NCBI GenBank assembly: GCA_934486735.1
Contig: CAKSQL010000003.1
Span: forward strand, 1-64,000
DNA: 64,000 bases
Direction of reading: 5' to 3'
Source: an uncultured Clostridia bacterium
GTDB lineage: Bacteria; Bacillota; Clostridia; UBA1381
Positions within the stretch are counted from its first letter, which is position 1, and every line of letters starts with the position of its first letter. Positions 49,723-59,700 of this stretch are shown here, piece by piece. The notes under the pieces are model-generated. The model was not told where the DNA came from. It ran no database searches and worked only from the letters and a program-made list of their open reading frames with translations. Position numbers and translations under genes: made by a program.

Positions 49723-51948
49723 ATGGGAAACATTATACAGGTTTCGGGAAAAATTTCGGAAATAATATATTGTAATGATGAAAACGGGTATACCGTCTGT
49801 GAGGTAGAAAACTCAAAAGAGGGAGCGTTTACCGCGACCGGATATCTTCCTTATATCAACGAGGGGGACAATGTGATACTGACCGGGGAATGGGTGACGC
49901 ATCCCGACTACGGCGAACAGTTCAAGGTTTCATCGTTTGAGACAACTCTGCCGGGGGATGAGGAATCCATTTTGCGATACCTTTCAACCGGCATTGTGAA
50001 AGGCGTTCGCGAGGGGACGGCAAAAAAGATTGTGGAGCGGTTCGGAGAGGAGGCGCTCACCGTTATGCAATGCGAGCCGCAGCGTTTGGCGGAGATAAAG
50101 GGAATTTCGCCTAAAAAAGCGTCGGAAATCGGCGAAAGCTTTGCAAAATTGCAGGCGGTTCAGAATATTGTCATGTTTTTGCAAAAATTCGGAGTTTCGG
50201 CAAATATGGCAATGAAGGTGCATAAGGTACTCGGACATAACGCGGTTGCGGAGATAAAGAAAAATCCGTATATCCTTGCAGATCGTGTTGACGGAATAAA
50301 TTTCAAGACGGCGGATAACATGGCATTTGTGCTCGGAATCGCCAAAAACAGTCCCGAAAGAATCCGCGCCGGGATAAAATTTTTGCTGACATCGGCGGCA
50401 TATGTCTCGGGGCATACATATCTTCCGGAGGATGTGCTTATCGGAGATATGGAGTACAACCTCGGAGTGACCGAGGAAGAGGTGCAGAGTGCGCTGTCAT
50501 CGCTTGTGCTGGAGCACGATGTTTATCGTGATACGGTGCATGGACAGGCGGTGTGCTATCTGACGGCGTTCATTTCGGCAGAGGAGTACATTGCGCGCAG
50601 GATTACATCGCTGAGCCTTACCGAGCAGAAATTCGGAATGAGCGAGGAAGAAGCGGAGAAGTGTATCGATGAGATAGAAGAGGAAAAGCAGCTGATGCTT
50701 GCGCCGGAGCAGAGACACGCCGTTATAACCGCGCTCAAATCAAGCTGCATGGTACTGACCGGCGGACCGGGAACGGGAAAAACGACGGCAATTAACACCA
50801 TTATCGAACTGATGAAAAGCCTTAAGCTGAAAATTGCGCTTGCCGCTCCGACCGGGCGCGCCGCAAAGCGAATGAGCGAGGTCACAGGCTGCGAAGCAAA
50901 AACGATACATCGGCTTTTGGGCGTGGTTCCCGATTCGGATAACAAATTTACCCATGATGAGCGCAATCCGCTTTCCGCCGATGTGCTTATACTCGACGAA
51001 GTCAGCATGATAGATATTCAGCTGATGTACGCAGTTTTAAGAGCGGTCAAGGGCGGAGCGCGTGTAATTCTCGCAGGCGATGCCGACCAGCTGCCGTCAG
51101 TCGGACCGGGGAATGTTCTGAGCGATATAATTAACTCCGGTATTGTGCCGGTGATACGCCTGGAGCAGATTTTCCGCCAGGCGGGGGAAAGCCTCATTAT
51201 AGTAAATGCGCATAAGATAAACCGCGGCGAAATGCCGGAGCTGTGCGCTAAAAACAAGGACTTTTTCTTCCTGCGCAGGACAAACATCGAGGAGGTTGCA
51301 AAGACTATAATAGACTTGTATAAAAACAGACTCCCCAAAAGCTACGGACTCAATCCGATATCGGAAATCCAGGTGCTGTCGCCGTCAAAACGCGGTTCGG
51401 CAGGGACTGTGGCTCTTAACAAGGCGATTCAATACTCGGTGAATCCGCCGCATATTTTAAAAAACGAATACAAAAGCGGACAGACGATTTACCGCGTCGG
51501 CGACAAGGTGATGCAGACAAAGAACAATTATGATCTCCCATGGATGCGCGAAAACGGCGAGCATGGAACGGGGATATTTAACGGCGATATGGGAATTATC
51601 AGCGATATTTCTGCAAAGAATAAGATGATGATTATAGTTTTTGATGAGGATAAAGAGGTTGAGTATCCGTTCTCATGTCTTGACGAGCTTGATTTGGCAT
51701 ACGCCGTAACGGTTCACAAAAGCCAGGGCAGCGAGTTCCCGGTTGTCATTATACCGATGTGCAATTTTGCCCCGGCGCTCATGTGCAGGAATTTGCTCTA
51801 TACCGCGGTGACACGTGCGAAAAGCATGGCAATTCTTGTGGGCGGCGAGATGGCTGTTACACGCATGGTAAACGGTGAAAAGGTTCGCCGGCGCTATACC
51901 GGTCTTGACGAAAAACTGAAAATGATGAAAAATATTATAGACGAATAA
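49723..51948 (+). CDS. recD2: RecD2-type 5'-3' DNA helicase
   Basis: 741 residues from ATG 49723 (GGAG at 49713; ATG 49711 overlaps it). N-terminal OB-like and HhH region (about 1-330) is the extra part that marks RecD2 against RecBCD-bound RecD. The SF1B motor follows: Walker A GGPGTGKTT with K353, LILDEVSMID (motif II), and the C-terminal YAVTVHKSQGSEF (motif V/VI). RecD2 acts alone in replication-fork repair and mismatch repair support. No recBC genes are present, in keeping with AddAB in this lineage. Confidence 0.94.
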   Translation: MGNIIQVSGKISEIIYCNDENGYTVCEVENSKEGAFTATGYLPYINEGDNVILTGEWVTHPDYGEQFKVSSFETTLPGDEESILRYLSTGIVKGVREGTAKKIVERFGEEALTVMQCEPQRLAEIKGISPKKASEIGESFAKLQAVQNIVMFLQKFGVSANMAMKVHKVLGHNAVAEIKKNPYILADRVDGINFKTADNMAFVLGIAKNSPERIRAGIKFLLTSAAYVSGHTYLPEDVLIGDMEYNLGVTEEEVQSALSSLVLEHDVYRDTVHGQAVCYLTAFISAEEYIARRITSLSLTEQKFGMSEEEAEKCIDEIEEEKQLMLAPEQRHAVITALKSSCMVLTGGPGTGKTTAINTIIELMKSLKLKIALAAPTGRAAKRMSEVTGCEAKTIHRLLGVVPDSDNKFTHDERNPLSADVLILDEVSMIDIQLMYAVLRAVKGGARVILAGDADQLPSVGPGNVLSDIINSGIVPVIRLEQIFRQAGESLIIVNAHKINRGEMPELCAKNKDFFFLRRTNIEEVAKTIIDLYKNRLPKSYGLNPISEIQVLSPSKRGSAGTVALNKAIQYSVNPPHILKNEYKSGQTIYRVGDKVMQTKNNYDLPWMRENGEHGTGIFNGDMGIISDISAKNKMMIIVFDEDKEVEYPFSCLDELDLAYAVTVHKSQGSEFPVVIIPMCNFAPALMCRNLLYTAVTRAKSMAILVGGEMAVTRMVNGEKVRRRYTGLDEKLKMMKNIIDE

Positions 51949-52026
51949 AAGTATGCCTGAATTTTTGTCTGGTAATTGTGTACAAAATTTATGTGAAAAA
52001 ATTGTATAAAATCTATGGCAGATTGG

Positions 52027-52055
52027 TTGACAATATTTCTCTGATATGATATTAT
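52027..52055 (+). promoter_or_regulatory. Promoter of the threonine/aspartate-family operon
   Basis: TTGACA (52027-52032), 17-bp spacer, TATTAT (52050-52055). The leader to ATG 52113 is too short for a T-box or lysine riboswitch. Confidence 0.65.
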
Positions 52056-52112
52056 ATAATATATGAGGAATACAACTGTCCGCGCAGGGCGAACAATCCG
52101 GAGGAATCAGCG

Positions 52113-52550
52113 ATGAAAACTTCATATGTTTTGGTTGATTTGGCGGCTGCTCCCGAAATTTTTGTCAAGGTGGTGGAGGCAAAAAATTATCTTGCTTCCG
52201 GCAGATGCAAAACAATCGGAGAGGCTTTGGAGCATGCAAAGATAAGCCGCACCGCGTTTTATAAATATAAGGACCACGTTTTTTCGTACAGCGATGCAAA
52301 GCGTGAAAAGATGATTACGCTGGAGTTCACATTGGACGATGTTTCGGGCGTGCTTTCGGATATACTTGCCGAGCTTGCGGAAAGCGGAACCAACGTTTTG
52401 ACAATAAATCAAAATATTCCGATAAACGGGATAGCGAATGTTACAATTTCGCTTGAGACCGGGAATATGTCGGTCGGCGTTGAGGAGCTGACGGCAGGTC
52501 TTGAAAAGATAAGCGGCGTAAATAAGGTCAGAGTTCTGGCAATGAAATGA
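52113..52550 (+). CDS. ACT-domain protein (PheB/UPF0735 type)
   Basis: 145 residues. An N-terminal ~70-residue helical, wHTH-like part (GRCKTIGEALEHAKISRTAFYKYKDHVF) precedes an ACT domain (TLEFTLDDVSGVLSDILAELAESGTNVLTINQN). ACT domains bind amino acids. It overlaps the hom open frame end by 4 bp and is the first gene of the operon, so it may sense threonine, lysine or another pathway product, either as a regulator of transcription or as a partner of Hom, whose own ACT part looks short. CCGGAGGAATC precedes the ATG. Confidence 0.88.
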   Translation: MKTSYVLVDLAAAPEIFVKVVEAKNYLASGRCKTIGEALEHAKISRTAFYKYKDHVFSYSDAKREKMITLEFTLDDVSGVLSDILAELAESGTNVLTINQNIPINGIANVTISLETGNMSVGVEELTAGLEKISGVNKVRVLAMK

Positions 52551-52570
52551 GAAAAGAAAGAGGTTTGTTT

Positions 52571-53746
52571 ATGGTAAAGGCAGCGATAATGGGATTCGGC
52601 ACTGTCGGAAGCGGCGTGTACGAAATTACAGCCAATCACAACTATGAAAAAAAGGCAGGAGAGGATATTGAAATTTCAAAAATTCTCGATATAAGAGATT
52701 TTGATGAGCCTAAGGGCTTGTTCACAAAGGAATTTTCCGATATTTTGAACGATAAGAGCATCTCGGTGGTTGCCGAGACAATGGGCGGATTGCATCCGGC
52801 GTATGAGTTTACAAAGGAGTTGCTTGCGTCGGGAAAGAGTGTGGTTACCTCCAATAAAGAACTTGTTGCGACTTACGGAACGGAGCTTTTGAAGATTGCA
52901 AGGGAGAACAATGTAAATTATCTGTTCGAGGCAAGTGTTGGCGGCGGAATACCGATTATAAGACCGATGACAAGTTGTCTTTTGGCAAATAAGCTGGAAT
53001 GTGTTGCCGGAATCCTGAACGGAACTACAAATTATATATTGACTCAGATGTTTGAGAATGAAAAGAGCTTTGACGCGGCTCTGGCGGACGCGCAGAAACT
53101 CGGCTATGCGGAACGCAACCCGGCGGCGGATGTCGAAGGCTATGATGCGTGCAGAAAGATAGCGATTCTTTCATCGCTTGCATGGGGAAAATTTGTTGAT
53201 TACAAGGATATAAAAACCGAGGGAATAACAAATATATCGAGTGAGGATGTGAAAGCTGCGGCAGAACTCGGATATGTGATTAAGCTTATAGGCTATGCCG
53301 ACTGTGACGAAAATGACAAGGTGACGGCGATGGTGAGACCGATGCTGGTCGAAAAATCCTCACCGCTCGCGAGTGTGAGAGATGTGTTCAACGCGGTTAT
53401 GGTAAAGGGCGACGCGCTCGGAGAGGCGATGTTCTACGGCAAGGGCGCAGGCAAGCTTGCGACGGCGAGCGCGATTGTTGCGGATATTATCGATTGCGTG
53501 AAACATGGCGGCGCAAAGCGGCATACAATGTACTGGGAGGAGTCGGATAAGGCGTTTATGAAGGATTCGGGCGACAGCGCGGCAAGATTCTTTGTAAGAT
53601 GCGATTCGAAGCTGCCGGAGGAAATTGTTGAGACTCAAAACGGTTTAGCGGCAATTACGAAAAAAATGACCGAAAAAGAGCTTGCAAAAGAGCTTGAAAA
53701 GCTTGGCGGCGCGGATAAATCGGTAATCAGGGTATTGGAAATATGA
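52571..53746 (+). CDS. hom: Homoserine dehydrogenase
   Basis: 391 residues. NAD(P)-binding GFGTVGSGVYE at the N-terminus; catalytic region with GILNGTTNYILTQM, YAERNPAADVEGYDACRKIAIL (substrate Asp/Glu and catalytic Lys). Reduces aspartate semialdehyde to homoserine for threonine and methionine. The C-terminal ACT-like part is only ~60 residues, shorter than in Bacillus Hom (433 residues), so feedback may work differently. ATG 52571 is placed by AAGAAAGAGG; thrB starts at ATG 53743 overlapping the stop (ATGA). Confidence 0.94.
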   Translation: MVKAAIMGFGTVGSGVYEITANHNYEKKAGEDIEISKILDIRDFDEPKGLFTKEFSDILNDKSISVVAETMGGLHPAYEFTKELLASGKSVVTSNKELVATYGTELLKIARENNVNYLFEASVGGGIPIIRPMTSCLLANKLECVAGILNGTTNYILTQMFENEKSFDAALADAQKLGYAERNPAADVEGYDACRKIAILSSLAWGKFVDYKDIKTEGITNISSEDVKAAAELGYVIKLIGYADCDENDKVTAMVRPMLVEKSSPLASVRDVFNAVMVKGDALGEAMFYGKGAGKLATASAIVADIIDCVKHGGAKRHTMYWEESDKAFMKDSGDSAARFFVRCDSKLPEEIVETQNGLAAITKKMTEKELAKELEKLGGADKSVIRVLEI

Positions 53747-54642
53747 CAGCAGAGGTTAGAGTACCGGCAACCAGCGCAAATATGGGCGCCGGGTTTGATA
53801 CAATGGGAATTGCCCTCGCTTTGTATAATACGATTAGGGTTACCGAGACGGACGGCGGTCTTAAGATAATAAATCAAAACAGCTTCGAATATATACCGGT
53901 GAATGAAACAAATCTTATATATCGTTCGATAGAAAGAGCTTTTGACGAGGTTGGGTATAGAAAAAGGGGACTGGAGATTGTGCAAAACAGCAGAATCCCG
54001 ATGACGAGAGGTCTCGGCAGCAGCAGCGCATGCATTGTGGGCGGACTTTTGGCGGGAAATGCAATCTCGGGGCACAAGCTGCCTTATTCGAGACTGTTGG
54101 AGCTTGCAACGGAAATTGAGGGACATCCGGATAATGTTGTTCCTGCATTTTACGGCGGTTTCTGCATCTCGGTCAGAGACGGCGGCAGGGTGCTTCATCG
54201 CAGTTTTAAGCTCAGCGGGAAAATCAGATATGCAATTATGGTTCCGGATTTTTTTGTGGTAACAAAAAAATCGAGAGGAGTCCTGCCGGAGAAGGTCGGC
54301 TTTGCCGATGCGGCGCACAATGTTTCGAGAGCGGTCTGGCTTGCGGCATCGCTTGCCGGCGGAAAACTCGATAATCTGAAACCCGGAGTGGACGACAGAC
54401 TTCATCAGCCGTATCGCAAAAGCTATATCGACGGCATGGACGAAATATTTGACGCGACATATCGGTGCGGCTCAAAGGCTACGTTTTTGAGCGGTTCGGG
54501 ACCTACGATTCTGTCGATGCTTGAAGAAAAGCCGGCGGAATTTAAAAGGAATATGAACGAGTTTTTTAAGGAGCGCGCTCATAAGTGGAGCTGCCGGATA
54601 ATAGAGATAGATAATGTCGGCGCGGTTGTTAAGTGTAAATAA
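53743..54642 (+). CDS. thrB: Homoserine kinase
   Basis: 299 residues, GHMP kinase family. N-terminal VRVPATSANMGAGFDTMGIAL, ATP loop MTRGLGSSSACIVGGLLA, and C-terminal FLSGSGPTILSML. Phosphorylates homoserine for threonine synthase. Start overlaps the hom stop by 4 bp. No threonine synthase gene (thrC) is in the window. A weak stem (AAAGGGA ... TCCCTTT, 54642-54687) separates it from lysC. Confidence 0.95.
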   Translation: MTAEVRVPATSANMGAGFDTMGIALALYNTIRVTETDGGLKIINQNSFEYIPVNETNLIYRSIERAFDEVGYRKRGLEIVQNSRIPMTRGLGSSSACIVGGLLAGNAISGHKLPYSRLLELATEIEGHPDNVVPAFYGGFCISVRDGGRVLHRSFKLSGKIRYAIMVPDFFVVTKKSRGVLPEKVGFADAAHNVSRAVWLAASLAGGKLDNLKPGVDDRLHQPYRKSYIDGMDEIFDATYRCGSKATFLSGSGPTILSMLEEKPAEFKRNMNEFFKERAHKWSCRIIEIDNVGAVVKCK

Positions 54643-54733
54643 AGGGATTTATTCGCGGCATTCGATGCGCCTGAGGATTTCCCTTTTGAAATAAAATAGC
54701 TTATAAAAGGAAAAAAGGAAAGGAAATGAAAAA

Positions 54734-55942
54734 ATGGGTTTGATAGTTCAGAAATACGGCGGTACGTCGGTGCGTGATGCGGAGCGTGTAATGAACGTTG
54801 CGTCAAGAATCGTTGAGGCGTATGACGCCGGGAATAATGTGGTTGTTGCGGTTTCCGCACAGGGAGACACAACCGATGATCTGATTGAAAAGGCAAAGGA
54901 GATAAATCCGAGTGCGTCAAAGCGCGAGATGGATATGCTGCTTGCAACGGGTGAGCAGATTTCGATATCGCTGCTTGCCATGGCGATAGAAAAGCTCTCA
55001 AGACCGGTTATTTCGCTCACCGGCTGGCAGGCGGGAGTGCATACCGATTCGAAGTACTCCGCGGCGAGAATCAAGACGATAAACACCGAGAGAATCCAAA
55101 ACGAGCTTGACAAAAAGCGTATTGTAATCGTTGCCGGGTTCCAGGGAATCAATAAATATGACGATATAACAACGCTCGGCAGAGGCGGCTCGGACACATC
55201 GGCGGTTGCTCTGGCGGCGGCTTTGGGCGCGGACGTGTGCGAGATATATACCGATGTTGACGGCGTATTCACTGCCGACCCAAGATTTGTAAAAAATGCT
55301 TACAAGCTGGACGATATATCGTATGACGAAATGCTCGAGCTTGCGTCACTGGGCGCAAATGTCCTGCACAACCGTTCGGTTGAGCTGGCAAAAAAATATC
55401 ATGTAAAATTAGCGGTTAAATCAAGCTTAAATAAGACAGAGGGTACATATGTCAAGGAGGTAGACCAAGTGGAAAAGATGTTGGTAAGAGGGGTAACAAG
55501 AGATAACGACTGCGCAAGAATCGCGCTGTGCGGCGTGGAGGACACTCCGGGGAAAGCGTTCAGAGTGTTTTCGCTGCTTTCCAAAAAGGGAATTGCCGTT
55601 GATTTGATAATTCAATCTATCGGAAACGGCGGCAAAAAGGATATCAGCTTTACAGTAAGCGAAGGCGACCTGGATGAGGCTATAAAGATACTGGAGGATA
55701 ACCAGAATTCTGTCAATGCGGACAATATCAACTGGACAAAGGATGTTTCAAAGGTTTCGATTGTCGGCGCGGGAATGGTTAATAATGCAGGCGTTGCCAC
55801 AACAATGTTTGAGGCACTGTATAACGCACATATAAATATAAGCATGATTGCAACCTCCGAAATTAAAATTTCGGTTTTGGTTGACCAAAAGGATGCGGAA
55901 CGCGCGGTTGTTGCAATTCACGATAAGTTTATGCTTAACTAA
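54734..55942 (+). CDS. lysC: Aspartate kinase, alpha/beta type
   Basis: 402 residues. Catalytic domain (KYGGTSVRDAERV, GRGGSDTSAVALAAALGA, and YTDVDGVFTADPR) followed by two ACT domains (from ~250). It matches Bacillus LysC (aspartokinase II, 408 residues). Phosphorylates aspartate at the head of the lysine, threonine and methionine pathways. An in-frame GTG at codon 246 with a perfect AAGGAGG lies exactly where the Bacillus beta subunit starts. No lysine riboswitch is seen in the 91-bp upstream gap. Confidence 0.95.
   Translation: MGLIVQKYGGTSVRDAERVMNVASRIVEAYDAGNNVVVAVSAQGDTTDDLIEKAKEINPSASKREMDMLLATGEQISISLLAMAIEKLSRPVISLTGWQAGVHTDSKYSAARIKTINTERIQNELDKKRIVIVAGFQGINKYDDITTLGRGGSDTSAVALAAALGADVCEIYTDVDGVFTADPRFVKNAYKLDDISYDEMLELASLGANVLHNRSVELAKKYHVKLAVKSSLNKTEGTYVKEVDQVEKMLVRGVTRDNDCARIALCGVEDTPGKAFRVFSLLSKKGIAVDLIIQSIGNGGKKDISFTVSEGDLDEAIKILEDNQNSVNADNINWTKDVSKVSIVGAGMVNNAGVATTMFEALYNAHINISMIATSEIKISVLVDQKDAERAVVAIHDKFMLN
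55454..55471 (+). promoter_or_regulatory. Internal ribosome site and start for lysC beta subunit
   Basis: AAGGAGG (55454-55460), 8-nt spacing, GTG (55469-55471), in frame as codon 246 of lysC. Translation from here gives a 157-residue ACT-domain protein (55469-55942), the regulatory beta subunit known in Bacillus aspartokinase II. Confidence 0.8.
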
Positions 55943-56007
55943 AAAATACAGCGGGGCGGAGTAGCTGCATGGGTATTCCGCCCTGTAAATTTAGAGCGGA
56001 GAAGATA

Positions 56008-56724
56008 ATGGAAGATAAAATAATCGGAAGAAATCCTGTCATGGAGGCGATTCGCTCGGGCAGGGAGATTGATAAAATATTGATAAAAAAAGGCGGCTAT
56101 GAGGGGTCTATGGTGCAGCTTGTCAAAAAGGCAAAGAGCAATGGCATCATAATTCAGGAAGTGGATAAGCAAAAGCTGGACAGCCTTGCGGAGGGCGGCA
56201 ATCACCAGGGCGTGATTGCGTTTTCGGCAGCGCATGAGTATGTTTCGGTTGAGGAAATGCTCGGGAAAGGAGACGGCAGACTTATCATAATCTGCGATAA
56301 AATCACCGATCCGCATAACCTCGGCTCGATTATACGATGCGCAAACTGCGTCGGTGCGGCGGGGGTTATAATCCCCAAGCGCAACGGTGTGGGACTTAAT
56401 TCCGTTGTGGCAAAGACATCGGCAGGTGCGATTGAATATACTCCGGTTGCAAGGGTGACAAATTTTGCACAGACTATCGAAAAGCTCAAGGCAAACGGAT
56501 ATTGGATAGCCGGAGCGGATATGGACGGTGAGAGCATGTACTCGGCGAATCTGACCGGAAAGCTTGCATTGGTCATCGGCAGCGAGGGCGAGGGAATCTC
56601 GAAGCTTGTTAAGGAAAAGTGCGATTTTATTGTGAATATTCCCATGTTCGGAGAGATAAATTCGCTCAATGCGTCGATTGCCGCAGCTGTGCTTATGTAT
56701 GAAGTTGTAAGACAAAATCAATAG
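56008..56724 (+). CDS. rlmB: 23S rRNA 2'-O-methyltransferase RlmB/TrmH family
   Basis: 238 residues. N-terminal L30e-like RNA-binding part (IIGRNPVMEAIRSGREIDKILI), then the SPOUT knot with the three family motifs: NLGSIIRCANCVGAAGV, LVIGSEGEGISKLV and IPMFGEINSLNASIAAAV. In Clostridia such genes act on G2251-type sites of 23S rRNA; a tRNA target is possible. ATG 56008 follows CGGAGAAG. A stem (GGGCGGA/TCCGCCC, 55964-55985) lies upstream. Confidence 0.93.
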   Translation: MEDKIIGRNPVMEAIRSGREIDKILIKKGGYEGSMVQLVKKAKSNGIIIQEVDKQKLDSLAEGGNHQGVIAFSAAHEYVSVEEMLGKGDGRLIIICDKITDPHNLGSIIRCANCVGAAGVIIPKRNGVGLNSVVAKTSAGAIEYTPVARVTNFAQTIEKLKANGYWIAGADMDGESMYSANLTGKLALVIGSEGEGISKLVKEKCDFIVNIPMFGEINSLNASIAAAVLMYEVVRQNQ

Positions 56725-56744
56725 TCGGATTACGGAGAAAAGAT

Positions 56745-59700
56745 ATGGGCGGAAGAAAGTGGACAAAGCAGCAGGAGGCTGCGATATATACAAAGCGGCT
56801 TAAAAACGGAGAAAGCTGCAATATACTTGTAAATGCCGCCGCGGGCTCGGGAAAAACGGCGGTTTTGGTTGAGAGAATAATAAAAAAACTTATTGGCGAG
56901 AGAGAAAAGCCTGTCGATGTGGACAGGCTTTTGGTCGTTACATTCACAAATGCGGCTGCGGCGGAGATGAAGGACAGAATTTCGGCGGCATTATCCGAGA
57001 GGACGGAACAGGCTGCCGAGAAGGGCGACGTTGTATTGGAGGAGCTTTTAAAGCATCAGTCCTCGCTTTTGTACAGTGCGGATATTACCACCATAGACGC
57101 ATTTTGCATGAAAACCGTCAGAGAAAATTTTCACCTTCTGGGGATTGACCCAAGCTTTGGAATTGCTGATAATGCGCAGCTTGCGCTGATGGCGGACGAA
57201 GCTATGGAGGAGCTTTTTGACGATTGCTGCGAGAACGGAAACGAGGACTATTATCGCCTTGCGGACATGTACTCGGACGGCAGGGACGACAGTGCGCTTG
57301 CAGAGATGATAAACGAGGTTTACGACTTTATCCGCGCAATGCCGAATCCTAAAGAATGGCTTGAAGAAAAAGCGGAAATGTACCTTAACGCGGATAGGGA
57401 CAATCCATGGTTTAAGACTGTGCTTGAAAAAAAGAACAGCCTTTGTTCGCGTGCGTGCGCAGATTTGAAAAAAGCAATGCTTTATATGTCGGACTATTTA
57501 CAGCTCGGCTTTGATGATGCGGATAAGCTTGCCGAGCAATTCCCGGGCGGAGAGGAAAATATAATGCAGCTTTCCTGGGGGAGCTGCTATGAATATGTGT
57601 ACAACGAATATATGTCTGCGCGTGATGCTCTCAACGCCGACTGGGACGGTGCGGCGAAAACGTTGTCGGATGTAGTTTTTAAGCGTTGGGGAACAGCGTC
57701 GGCGGTTCGTGATAAGGAACAGGAGATTACCGATAAAGAAGCAAAGGAATATGTAAAAGAGCTGCGCGACTCGGCAAAGCAGGCGATTATTGATGCAGGC
57801 GGACTGATTTTTGCAAGTGCGGACGAAATTTGTACTCAGCTTAGGAAAAGGGTTTATCCTGCCGCAAGGTCGATAGCTAATATGGTGAAGCTGTACGACG
57901 AGCGCTTTTCGGAAAAAAAGCAGAAAAAGAATGTTCTCGATTTTTCCGATATTGAGCATTTGTGCCTGCGCTTGTTTGAAGAAAATGACGAGGTTTGCGA
58001 GCGGTTAAAAGAAAAATACGAAGAAATCCTGATGGACGAATACCAGGATTCCAACGGCTTGCAGGAGGAGATTTTTAAAAAGATATCGCGCGGTGATAAC
58101 ATGTTTATGGTCGGTGATATGAAACAGAGCATATATCGCTTTCGCCGCAGCGACCCGATGCTTTTTAAGGAAAAAAGCGACCGATTTGAAAATCGGGACG
58201 GCGCAAAGGACAGAAAAATCGTGCTTTCCAAAAATTTCAGAAGCCGCGGGGAGGTTTTGGACAGCGTAAACGCGGTCTTTGAGCGTATCATGTCGGAATC
58301 GGTCGGAGACGTTGAATATAACGAGGAGCAGCGGCTTTATAAAGGCAACGACAATTATGAGGATGAAAGCATGCCGGAGTATAAGTCGGAGTGCTGGGCT
58401 TTGGCATCGCAGCCGGAGGATGACGATTCGGAAAGCGTCGAAAAAGCGGAAATCGAGGCAGCGTTTATCGCAAAGAGAATTTCGGATTTGAAAAAGTCCG
58501 GCTATAAGGTTAAGACCGCCGACGGCGGCAGACCGCTCGAAAACCGCGATATAACTATACTTATGTCATCATGCAGGAATGTTGCCGATATATATATCGC
58601 CGCGCTTAACCGCGAGGGGATAGAGTGCTTTGCGGAAAGCAGCGGATATTTCGACAAAAACGAAGTCAGAACGGTTATGTCGCTGATTAAGATAATTCAA
58701 AATCCGTATCAGGATATTCCGCTGCTCGGAATACTCCGCTCGCCGATAGGCGGATTTTCGGACGATGAACTTGTGAAAATCAGACTCGGTGCGGAGGGGT
58801 ATATTTTCGACGGATTTAAGGAATATGCAAAAGAGAATGAAAAGGCTGCGGAATTTTTGGAAAATCTGAACCGCTGGCGCGGATATACAAAATATATGAG
58901 CTGCGCAAGGCTGATATGGACGCTGTATGAGGAGACCGGGATATATGCATTTGTCGGCGCACTTCATGACGGCGAGGAGGCGCAGGCGAATCTGCGGCTG
59001 CTTTTCGAAAGGGCAAAACAGTACGAAAATTCGGGATATAAGGGGCTTTTCCATTTTGCCGAGTATATCAAAAAGCTTGAAAAACGCGAGGAGGATTTGC
59101 CGGCGGCAAAGCTGGTCGGCGAGGGTCATGACGTTGTGAAGATAATGACGATTCACAAGAGCAAGGGACTTGAATTTCCTGTCGTGTTTTTGGCAGGCTG
59201 CGGCAAGGAATTTTTGAAAAGGCAAAAAAAGCCGCCGCTGCATAAAGAGCTTGGCATCGGATTGGACGAGGTAAACGCGAGTGAAAGCTTCAGCGTTTCC
59301 ACGATTGCGAAAACTGCGGTCAGCGCCAAAAATCTGACCGAGAGCATCTCGGAGGAGGAAAGAAAGCTTTATGTCGCATTGACGCGCGCAAAGGAAAAGC
59401 TGATAGTCACCGGTGTGATAAACTCGGAAAAACTGGACGGCTATGAGGAAAAATGGGACAAAATTTTGCCGTCGTCTGATTCGAAAATGGCTCCGGATGA
59501 AGTATGTGCCGCTCATGGATTTATAGACTGGATTGCACCGGTTGCAAGACGTGACGACACATGGCATTACGAGTCGGTCATGTACAAGCCGTATTTCCCT
59601 GAGTGTGATACGGAGCAGACGGCGGCAGAGGATACGGCGGAGGAGATAGAGGTTGAAAAGTTCGAGTATCCGTATGAAATTTTGAGAAATGTTCCGGCAA

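Noticed and set aside
52056..52112. Threonine or lysine riboswitch/attenuator before the ACT-hom-thrB operon
   Set aside because: The leader is under 60 nt, without Thr- or Lys-rich leader peptide or stable stem.
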